Source: Crambe crambe
Lineage: Eukaryota > Porifera > Demospongiae > Poecilosclerida > Crambeidae
NCBI GenBank assembly: GCA_963924555.1
Contig: OZ004583.1
Coordinates: forward strand, 62,001 to 126,000
DNA: 64,000 nt
Direction: 5' to 3'
In this document: piece by piece, positions 31,205 to 49,819 of the stretch
Layout: every line of letters begins with the position of its first letter
How positions within the stretch are numbered: position 1 is the first letter of the stretch
Made by a program: the position numbers and the translations under genes
The notes under the pieces: model-generated
The model's database searches: none
What the model saw: only the letters and a program-made list of their open reading frames with translations
What the model was told of the DNA's origin: nothing

Positions 31205-31785
31205 TAGGTCCCTCCTCATTATGTTATCATGACAATCACTTTCCCCCTGTTACTCATTGGTTATCAGCTTGTCACCTTCAATGATTGTGAGGGTGCAACT
31301 GCACAACTGCTCAAACCTAGTCATGCACCTTCCACACGAACATGGGAACAGTGGTTACTCATGCACCTTCCACACCTAGACTCTGACTCTCAAAGTTAGT
31401 TGTTTTTTGTTGTTGTTAAAACCAAGTGAACCTGGACTAGCCCACCCCTGGGACCAACGGCTTTACAAGTGCCAAAAGACACCTCCTCTATTGAGGGGGT
31501 GGACTCCCAGTAGATCCTGCCTGATGGGAGTGGTGGTCTGCAGGTAGAGGTCCACCATCCCACTTGCACCAGCTTTTCCATAGGGACCAACCAGGGTCAC
31601 CCATCCATGTATTAGGCCAACACAAAGCTAGCCAGGTGGAGAACAAACAGCAGCTTGGGGAACACTTAATAGGGCCTCAGTGCTCTCTAATGATCATACT
31701 ATTGTCGTCAAGAAGATACAAAGGATTTGAGAAAAATAATCTATTCTTTTTCCACAATTTTGTCAGCAAAAAATATTATACATGT
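31205..31785 (+). pseudogene. Broken DPM3 copy (exons 3-4 only)
   Basis: The block begins in sequence homologous to the DPM3 intron (GGTCCCTCCTCATNATGTTAT) and carries the exon coding TFNDCEGAxAQLLK. A 10-bp deletion within it (loss of GGCTGTCATT) shifts the frame, and the donor after CTCAAG is lost. Remnants of the last exon (GAAGATACAAAGGATTTGAG) reappear near 31711 after a 290-bp insertion. Exons 1-2 are absent. It cannot encode DPM3. Confidence 0.85.
31390..31690. other. Unidentified 300-bp insertion in the broken DPM3 copy
   Basis: This segment separates the remnants of DPM3 exons 3 and 4 and has no counterpart in copy A. It starts after a T/GTT-rich run (TTGTTTTTTGTTGTTGTT) and has higher GC content. 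The minus strand is open over 31396-31590 but shows no motif I know. It is probably a non-autonomous transposon insertion; I find no terminal repeats. Confidence 0.4.
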
Positions 31786-31890
31786 TTGTAGAAGTGGCTG
31801 TGAAATGAGTAGGATGCTTTGTGTGGAATGTTATAAGGAAGTGGCAGCATGTTGGAACTACAGTCTACACTGAACTTTAAATATGATGAA

Positions 31891-34800
31891 TTACTCGAAA
31901 AGTGCCTTCATATCATCAAAGGACTTGCAGATAGCATCACACATCTCGTCTGTTGAGGTGGTTGGACATGATCGCTTGCTGTGCACGCTGAAATTCACTG
32001 CAAGGAAATAAGTCTTCCATTTCCAAAACCACTCATGACACTGTCTCTAATATACATACCAATATCTTCTCCCACAATGATGTAGGAGATGCCATATCCA
32101 TCGTCACACACACACCCAAAGCCTCCAATCTGAGTTGACGTCTCAAGAGTCCACCGACTTGTAGCTCTCACTGGCGTCTGGGAGGTCGACAAAAGGAAGG
32201 AGAAGTTGAAGGCCTGCAAATTGTATGATTTGAAGTAGTGGAGTTCAATTGATTGTATCTACATGCCTTGTCAGTGAACATCTTTGGCATGGGGTCCAAC
32301 TTAAGACCCTTGGCAATAATGTACAGGCCAAACAAATGTCTGTCCACACCTAACCCTCGCATGGCCTCCAACTTGTAGCTGCACTGGTACCTATGAAAAC
32401 AATAATCACTGAAGCCACAATACTGCCCGTGACAGGGAAATGGCGGCAAGCTAGGAGTAGTGCTTGAGGGCATGATGGCAAGTCATACACTAATGCTAGA
32501 AAAGATGGTGGAAGGTTGGAGGAATAGTAGGAAGTCACATCATCAGCTAGTCCTGCTAGCAAAAATACCTATAACTTTCTCTTGAACTCACTCAATGGCT
32601 GCCTTCAGGAGTTTCTTGATGTTATCCTTTGATTCTTTGGGATCATCCATGGCCTTGACGAAGGCCACAGAGTGTTCGGACACAGGACGAATGGTCTCAG
32701 TGCGACCGTGGTAATACAGGCGTGTCGTAGCTGACTCATAGGTAAGCACTACCTTCTTGTACATTCGATAATAGGCCAACTGTAGTGCCATCTGTACACA
32801 TCATGAGAGGAAGAACTCAACAACATCTGGTTTGCCATTATCTGCTTACTTGAAACCAGCCATCTGGGCTGAGTTTGAAGCCTTTTGGCACCCTCTTGCC
32901 ATAACTGACACGAAACGTCTTCAAGTCAGAGTCTTTGATCATATTTGCCAGATGACTGGTGGCCTCTGAGATTTCGTCTTTGATGTCATCCACCTCCCAT
33001 TTCAACCTGAGAAGAGGAGAGGAGTGGAGGATGAGGTGAGAGATAAGGAGGTACTTACTCAGTAGGGGTGGGTAGATTTGCAGGTACCTCTCCAGGATAC
33101 AGTTCTATACATCTGCCATTTTCATCATACCGTTCTTCAGTGAGCATGTACTCCCACAACTGACCACAGATGGTAGCGTCCAATGAAGAGTGCTCAGCAT
33201 TGGCACCTACCACACCTCCAGGGGAGGCACTGACGCAGAATGACTTGTCAAACCAGCGACTGTAACCATCTCCATGAAATAGCAGCTGACTAATACCGGT
33301 CATGTCCTGAAGTAACAGAAAATCCCTTCACCCTCTCATCCACCTATCCATCCCCCCTCCCTCCCTTCACACACATACATCTGCCAACTGAGGCTTAGTT
33401 TCCAATATTCCCATTGTGATGGCAGAACCAATCAGATGCAAGCTCCTTCTGTTGACAGGACTCTTCGAGAGCACTTGATAGAGCTTTGCCCACTTGTTAC
33501 GAGGGAGAGCAGTCAGATTCTGTACCCCTGTCTCGTCTCGCACATCTACATGCATGAAGGTGATCAGAATACTGACCACAGGCAGGCTGGGACTACCTCC
33601 ACACCTAACTCACCTCCAGCCATCTTCATGATCTGCTCCAGTTGTCGACGGATGGTCAAGGGGGAATATGGCTTGCCAGTCTTAGCACAAATCACTTGAA
33701 TCGCATAGTACTTGCCTTGTCTACATAACACATGTATAAACACTTGAAGATGGGGATCCTAGATGTGAGTCATTAAAGATTCATTACCTATACACTACCA
33801 CATGGGTGGGTTTTTCCTTCCCGTAGTAGTTGACCAGCTCATCTTTCTCCTCCTTGGGAATGCGAGTGGCACAAGTCAGGTTGTAACAAGAATTGCTGCA
33901 AAAGGGAGCCACTTTCCCACCCATGACATTTTCTACCTCCCCTTTGTGAAGCTTGATGTGGAATCTAAATAGGAAGGTGTGACAGGAGAGTTATGGAGGT
34001 GTGAGAGGGAGGGAGGGCTATACTGCACTGTACTTACATAGTTGCCTGGTAGAGCAGAGTAGCTAGTCTATCTTCCATGCTGGTAGTGGGGGGGTCGTGT
34101 TGACCCTTGGCATAGTAGTTAGAATTGACTAAATAAGGACATGTAAAGATTATCTGATAAACAAGGGCCTGCTTAATAAAGTATACAGAGAAAAGGTCAG
34201 ATAATAATTTGGGAGATGAATTGATGTGGATAAAGGTCACCTTTTAGTAAATTTACGGAGTGAGACGAGAAGTAGTGGTGGCTTGAAATTATCACCACAA
34301 CTCACCACATTATTCATTAGTAAGTACTAGGACTCACAGCAAATTGGAGTTCTCTGTCGGAGGTAGATGAAGTCTACCCACCACTCTGCTATCCAGTTCC
34401 TCATCTGCCATGACCTGCACAATATAAGTATATTGTTCCTACTACACACAAGTCATGTTCTAGCTTATTAGCACTGAAGTGACCGTCTACCCACTTCCCT
34501 AACCAAACCAGTGCACAGGTGAAGTCCTTAACCATAATGGCTCACTTCACCTTCCCTATCCACACCATACACGAGCCCTTAAAACCATACCCAAAGGTCG
34601 TGGCCCAAATTCCTGCACTTTTATGGTAGCAACACTCATATCAATTAAACCTGTTTACATAGCTAGTCCACCAGGAATGTGAATTGACCTTTCAGCTAAG
34701 ATATTCATTACTTAACACGCGCCCTCTTAACTGATATGAATTAGAGTACTCATTGTTTACATGCTAGTCACCACCACTAGTGTACCTGAACTTTAGCAGC

Positions 34801-35468
34801 CATTGCAACTTCTTTCCATCTCGTTCCACAAACTCCTTTACAGCCTGCAAAGCAAAGGGGAAAAAAAGGTTCCTTTCCTCCTGTTGTACTCCATAGCAGC
34901 CAACTTACAACTTTAGTGTCCTTGTATTCCTTCTCTGTCAATAAAGGCTGCACACTGTTCAAGTACCTGCACACATAACAAAATCAATGATAACAACAAA
35001 AGTACAAGAATTGATTCTTACTTTTTAGCAGTTTTCTCAAGAGGAGGCACGGGCAAGGAGGGCAGAAAGTCCTGGTACTGCCCCACCCCTCGGTTTTTTG
35101 TACCAACAAGAAGAACCATCAACATATACCACAACTGCAAGATTAGGTAATGAGCCATGTAAGATAAACAGATAAGTGCTGTGAGTCTTCACCTTGTTCA
35201 AAGGTGATTTTGGAGTGAGAAACCAGCCATTGTAATCCAGCAAGAACCTCACCACGCGAACTTTGAGATAGTTCCAAACGAGAAGCAAGAGAGTACCTCC
35301 CAAAAAGCCGAAGAGAGCAGGCAGCAAGCTTTTGAGTGCAGCTACAGGTTGGACCACGGAGCTGACGTGCCGCAGAAGCAGGTCCAGAGAGACTGGAGTG
35401 TACTGCGAGAAGAGAGCATAGTTGGCTACAATCCCTACACTCCCTGCCACCAGAAAACTCGTAGACAT
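31891..35468 (-). CDS. CPT1: Carnitine O-palmitoyltransferase 1-like, copy B
   Basis: The exon set and domain order match copy A: an identical N-terminal membrane segment (MSTSFLVAGSVGIVANYALF), then the transferase with FHGDGYSRWFDKSF, an active-site region NAEHSSLDATICGQLWEY, LTYESATTRLYYHGRTETIR, FLLSTSQTPVRAT and the end DDMKALFE. The stop is at 31891-31893. Near the catalytic His, copy B is closer than A to the canonical CPT1 pattern (EHSWADAPIVGHLWEY in vertebrates). A second divergent patch lies after VNSNYY (AKGQHDPPTTSMEDRLATLL). No frame break is seen, so both copies look functional. The start lies 235 bp downstream of the GTF3C1 end, same strand. Confidence 0.88.
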
Positions 35469-35703
35469 TGCTGTACGATCTCGACGATCAACAGTGAAAC
35501 CAGTAAAAGTTGACCTTTATGTTTATACTTGGTGTTTATTACCGCGCGAGCTGCGCAATAGGTGACCTTTTGGGGTAGGTGGGGTGTGTCGTGGGCGGAA
35601 TATTTCAAATTCTATCACATGTGACAGTGTGGGATAATGGAGTACTGGCACATCAATGTAACAATACAGTGTTTGATTCAGAGTCAATGTGATATGACAT
35701 CCA

Positions 35704-43609
<7,906 letters not shown>

Positions 43610-44729
43610 ATTATTATAATAATCTGTGACCTCTGACCTCCAGTTCAATAATAATGAGTACAAAGGTCAGATTGATTAATGTCATGTGCGTCCTTTCCGA
43701 AATCTGATTGGTCAAGAGTGATTCATCGATGCATGACGGAGGTACTTTTAGCTTCTTTGCAAGAGACACCGAAATTTCGTCTCCCCCGTCAGTATCAGTC
43801 TACTTCCCTCTGCCGACTCTTTATGTTGTGTACAGAAGAAGTATGGTTTCCTGCAAGTCACTCTCCCAGAGATAGTACAAGTTGATCTTCATCGCGTGGT
43901 GTAACTGCGTTTTGGTGACTTCTTCGAACTTAAACTTAGCCGGATAGGATCCCTATGTACATATGTAGTGTGCCCTGCGTGCGTTTCTGACCGAGTCTTT
44001 TCGCTGACATCCAGAGCCTAGCGAAGGACAAGCCTCCGGTTCTAGTGTGCGGGTAAGTGGGGCTTTTGTGTCCGAGAATTAGCAAAATTGTAGTGTGAAT
44101 TAGAAACCTTGAGAGAAATGATAAACTGGTAGTACAGTATATTAAAGTATTATACATGGTAGCTGGCTGTAGCTACTGCTAGATTTTAGCCATTGCAAAT
44201 TGGCACTTATTTATGTCACCTATTGAGAAAAATATGTACACGTAGCTGGAGCACAAGACTATGTGTCAGCATCCTTACTCTATGCCCATTGTTCTATTTC
44301 CGTAGCTGCAACTGCTTGTGGTTAGTCATCTATAGCATGTTACGTTAGCATGTCTAACTGTGTGATGAAACCCTCTCCCATTGTCCAGAGGAAGTGCCCA
44401 TCCATTAGTGCTAGTGATTTCGAGAATAATTGTGTTGGAAGTTGACTAGCACATCTCCATAGATAGTGCATGCTAAGTGTGGACTCACCTAATGCCAAAG
44501 CTGGTTTTTTGGGGGAAACCCTATTGGTTATGCAACCTGTTGACACAACCATTTCAGTGTGATAAGCACTGTGCTACTCAGTGTAAAATTTAATCTGGAC
44601 GAAATATGCATATTTTTTTATAATGTGCTTTTGGACTCCTAAAAATATGTAGCTGTGTTATTGTAGTTAGCATTATATATATTATTAAAGTTTTCTTATT
44701 TGGCAGCTTCTTTTGTTTCCACTACTGGT
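43610..44729. promoter_or_regulatory. Divergent GTF3C1/WNK intergenic region with probable WNK 5' UTR exon
   Basis: This 1.1-kb gap holds an inverted CCAAT box (ATTGG, 43707-43711) near the GTF3C1 start. A strong splice donor (GTGCGG|GTAAGT, about 44050) and an acceptor (TTATTTGGCAG, 44704) suggest an untranslated first WNK exon ending near 44050 and a 650-bp intron. A 68-codon plus-strand ORF at 43679-43885 shows no family features. Confidence 0.5.
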
Positions 44730-47700
44730 ATGGCTTCTGAGGGCCTCCCTTCGTCAGAAGAGGGAGATAAGGAACTTGGTGGGCATCTTGTCGTAGGCAG
44801 TGCCTCGGACAGTGCTCTGTCATCCACTAAACCCCACTCTCCCTCCAAGAATCTTGTGAAAATAGGAGGGAGGGCTATAATAGTGGAGGATGTTGAGCAG
44901 TTTGACCTTCCCCTTTCCTTTTCCGAGAATGACATGTTCACACGTAAAGTCAGCTTTTCTGATCATCATGAGAATGGGATTGTACGTGAGCAGAATGGAA
45001 TCGGGCCAGAAGTGATATCTGAAGGATCTGATGACGAGTATCTCTTGGCCAATGAGAAGATGACTTCCAGTGTTTTTGCAGAAAAGGGAGAAGAGAGTAG
45101 TGAAGAAAAGGAGAAGGTGGAACCGACTGTGACCCCTGAGAAGGGGGATGTGTCAACTGTAGAGGAAGGAGCTGCCAAGAAGACTCCCTTGGAGATCTCT
45201 CCAGAGAAAGACGGACCAACTGGACTCGCTAGCACAAAAGGAGCAGGAGGACAAGATGATGGAAGCAAGGGAGGTGTAGCTGGCAAGGTGCTGGCAAATG
45301 AGAAGATCCCATCTCCTGATAAGGAGGGGCCTGCCCTACTGGGAGGGGGAGGGGGAGGGGAGGAATTCGAGACCAAACAGCAACACTCAGTTCCTGAGTT
45401 TGAAGAACGAGCTGTGGCTTATTCACTTGACCCGCAGAAGAGGTTCCATAAGTATGACATAGAGATTGGCCGAGGCTCTTTCAAGACAGTGTACAAGGGT
45501 TTGGACACTGATACTGGAGTAGCCATTGCTTGGTGTGAACTACAGGTAAGTATGAATTATGCTTGTACTTCAGTGATGATATGCATGCACGAGTAGAGGA
45601 AACACGTGTCCAACTATGAAACTCCATTATCAAAAGAGTTGAGTTCCTTGTTTTTAACATCCTCTTCAATTTTGTTCTTTTCCTTAATTGTTTTTACTTG
45701 TCCCGTTGGATGACATTTCCTGTAATCCAATTAGTGTCAAGGTTATAAAATTCTTGAGCAGATTCATGGAGTGTTGGTGGTAGGCATGTGTGGTTATTCC
45801 CTTCAGACCTCCATCCTGGCGCACTGCCCACATGCCTTTACTATTTACTGAGATTCATCAGCTGGCTATGTATAGTGTTCTCTTTTCATTCAACCAGAAA
45901 ATTTTTCTTTCCTTCTCCTGTAGTATTTAATACACACTATTATCCTATTTAATGCACACTATTATCCTATTTAATGCACACTATTATCCTATTTAATGCA
46001 CACTCTTGTAGGAGAACCGTTATAACAAGTCTGAGCAGCTGAGGTTCAAAGAGGAGGTTGCTATCCTGAAGACTCTACAGCATCCCAATATCCTGCGACT
46101 CTATGACTCCTGGGAAGTCACTTACCGGGGAGACAAGAAAGACAGGAAGGTCTTGGTCCTTATCACGGAGCTCATGACCTCTGGAACTCTCAAAGGGTAC
46201 GTGTAACATTCTTGTACATTGGTTTAATTAAATCCTTTTCCGTCAGTCAAACAGTGCATATCATTGAGAAGTATGTAATTAATATCATTCGGAGGCTATC
46301 CAATAAGTGACCTTTATTGGAAATCCTAACTGGGTGTCAATTATCTTTTTGATGACGTTGTTTGGCCACTGGCTGAAGAATTGGTGAAGAAACAGAAGCC
46401 AAGCTGGTGCATAAAACTTAAGAATTTCTATTAGTATGGATTTTGTGGAAATTTCAGTGGGATAAAAGGCAGGAAATTGTATTAAAGTTCGTAATTAGAA
46501 ACTGGACTCCTACATAGCACGTTGGATTCATTTGGATTTGGCTGCCTCTCTTCTATCGAGACATAATAGACTCCCACTTGTCTCTCTGGTGTTACATACC
46601 TACCAGTGCTTGCTATCTCAACTATCCCCAACCGACCATTCACTGGGTGGTATGCTTGGCCAACAGCTGTTCTTTGACAAGACATTCCAGGAGCAAATCA
46701 TCCTCATTTGCCCTGACATTCCCAAAGCCACAAATGAATAATTCATAGAACAAAGCCTTTTAGACGCCTGCCACTTTGCATTCCACTAACAAATAAGGTC
46801 ATTGCAGGTGGTGCAGCAGTGTGAAATTATTCATGATCCATTTTACTAAGCATCTGCCCTTTAGACCCCAAGTGCCATAGTGCCCTGGTGCAAATGTACA
46901 GAATTAATTATGTGTATGGTATGGCTGGTGTGGCAATGTAGTCATTTCTTCATCGGTCCCATTGATAACCTAGTTAGCAAGTGTTATTGTTAACAGACAA
47001 TGGGATGTGTAGAGTCAGGATAGTTGTCCTGTATTGGTGCAAAGGCTGCTGCCAACAGCCGTCATTCCATAAGGGGCTTCATTCCACGGAGTGTACTATT
47101 CCATGTTCTTGTGAGATATCAAATCAAATAAAAGACCAAGTGTTCCCTTGTACATACATAATTATTGTATGCTAAAGGGTAGAACCTCATATTTAATATT
47201 TTTGCAGGTACATGCGACGCCTGAAAGCCATCAAACCCAAGGTGATTAGGAGCTGGGGTCGTCAGATCCTGAAGGGACTCCAATTCCTGCACACCAGGTC
47301 TCCTCCCATCATCCATCGTGACCTCAAGTGCGACAACATCTTTGTGAATGGAACTACAGGCCTGGTCAAGATAGGAGACCTGGGGCTAGCCACTTTAAAG
47401 AGATCCGATGTCAAGACTGTCATTGGTAAGTCGAGTGATATTATTTGGGATTAGAAGCCACCTTCCTTCAGGGGCATATTAATGTATCTTGAAACTAGAA
47501 TACCGTTGAAAAATGAATATTTAATTGCAGGCACGCCAGAATTTATGGCTCCTGAGATGTATGAAGAGAGTTATGATGAGTCTGTGGACGTGTATGCCTT
47601 TGGGATGTGTCTGCTGGAAATGTGCACTCAGGAGTACCCTTACATGGAGTGCTCCAACCCTGCACAAATCTACAAGAGGGTCACCCAGGGCATCAAACCC

Positions 47701-49780
47701 AATGCTCTGGACAAGGTCAAGAATATCACCCTGCGAAATATCATTGAAAAGTGCACCATTGTCAACAAAGAGACGAGGTCAGTCTATCAATAATTTGACT
47801 AGCCAGGCAGTCTGGTACATCTGCTGGTATTATTGTAGTAAAGGTGCATGCTGACTTATTTTGTCTGGTACATCCGTTGGTGATGTTGTAGTAAAGGTGC
47901 ATGCTGACTTATTCTGTCCTGTACATCCGCTGGTGTTGTTGTAGTAAAGATGCATGCTGACTTATTTTGTCTGGTACATCCGTTGGTGATGTCGTAAGGA
48001 TGCATGTTGACAGACACACATTTAGTGTAAACTCTGTCACTTTACTACCTCCACTTTTGCCTTACCTCAAGTGGAAGCTATTTAATTCCCACTGTGACCA
48101 CTGCAAAGTGACCACTGTGAAGAGCTGCATTATGGAAATGCATTCAAAAACAAAAAACAGCCACACACTTTGTGTTGTTCGGACAGCCATAGTTGTTATA
48201 ACATCTGCTACTCCATGTGTCATGTACATATGAATGTTTTTATTTCCATGTACATGCATGTTTGCTTGCAGGTACACTGTAAAGAAGCTGCTGAACCACG
48301 AGTTTTTTGCAGAAGGGGTGAAGATAGAGTCAATTCCTTCGGAAGGCAGTGATGAAAATGAGGAGGACTCACCCATCCTGCACTTGAGGATCTTTGTGCC
48401 TACCAAGGAAACTTCGAAGAAAAACAACCAGGAATCCATCGAGTTTTCCTATGACTTGGACAAGGACCAACCCGAGGTTGTCGTCAGGAAAATGGTCAGC
48501 TCCATTAAATAGTGTATGATGCCATTTGAGAACCAGGTCAGAAAGCAATGTGTGGACCTGGCATTTAATTGTATGTATGTATGTATGTATGTATGTATGT
48601 ATGTATGTATGTATGTATGTATGTATGTATGTATGGACCTGGCATTTGTCTATATTTAATCACTTAGCAGTGATAGTGTTGTATATTTTTCACAAGAGAT
48701 TGACTAGTGACTTCTAATTAGGTAAAATCCAACACCCTTCGAGCAGACGAGCAGATTCAAAAGAATGTGATTAGTTCCTTACGGGAGTATGTGGACGGGG
48801 AGAAGCAGAAGCGTCAACCCAAGGGAGAAGAGAGCAGGACTCACCTCTCCCAACTTTCTTCTGGCAGTGAGAGCACACTTCATGATACAGAGCAGATGGC
48901 TGCTCAGAAAACGTTAGTGCGTCAAGTTTCAGCCAATGAGGGACCATCTGTGGAGGTCAATGAGGGGACAGAAAGAAATGAAATAATATCTTCGGCAGTG
49001 AATACAGCCCTCAAGAATCGACCATCAGAACCAACACTATCAGTCAAACCAGATGACTTGGGAGGTATGCCACTCCCCAGTGCAAAGAGCTTCTCTGAGA
49101 CTGGCGTTGGAGCTCAGCCTAGCCACTCCCAGGGAGATGTGGGTCCTAAACCTTTCAGCACTACCTCTCCCTTACCACCTCTCAGTAGCACCAGTGCTCC
49201 AACTGACACAGCCCCATCAAAAGGAAAGACATCAACTCCCACTGCTAGGACTAGTGTCACTCATATTCAGATGAACTCTGAACCCAGCAAGGCATCCACC
49301 TCTGTTGTTGCAGCTGCTATGACAGACACAGCCGTGCTGCTTGAATCTAGTCAGCAGACATCTGAAGATTCCTCTTCCTCCTCGTATGCAGCAGCAGTGA
49401 CAGGGAACTTGCCTCTCTCAGACCCGTCCACTTTAAACCATCCTCAAACTGGAACTGGTCTGGAGACCAGCTCTTCCTCTTCCTTTTCCTCCCAGGACCA
49501 AGCTGTGCCCCAAACTCCTATGTCAGAGAAGACCACTTCTGAGAAGCCAGCAGACCGCCAAGCCATTGCCAATGGGAAGAAAAAGGTTGTGCGGGGGAAG
49601 CAGAAGGGATTGAAGCTTCAGTTCCAGGAGTTGATGGATTCAGTAGTCAAGTGTACACTTCAAAGCAGTGCTGGCTTTGTTGATTTTCGCTTTAGCCTCA
49701 ACTCCAAACATGATAGACCAGGAAATATTGCCAAAAAACTGGTAAGTTGCTACTCAAAAGTTTGAAAAATTAAAATATAT

Positions 49781-49819
<39 letters not shown>

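Larger units (their letters stand above)
31205..35490. repeat. Tandem segmental duplication, copy B
   Basis: This is the partner of 26370-30600. It holds the broken DPM3 copy and CPT1 copy B. Compared with A, it has an extra 290 bp at about 31390-31690, a longer intron at about 34440-34760, and lacks the minisatellite of A. Confidence 0.9.

Noticed and set aside
43679..43885. 68-codon plus-strand ORF between GTF3C1 and WNK
   Set aside because: No motif, no splice support, and it lies in the promoter region.
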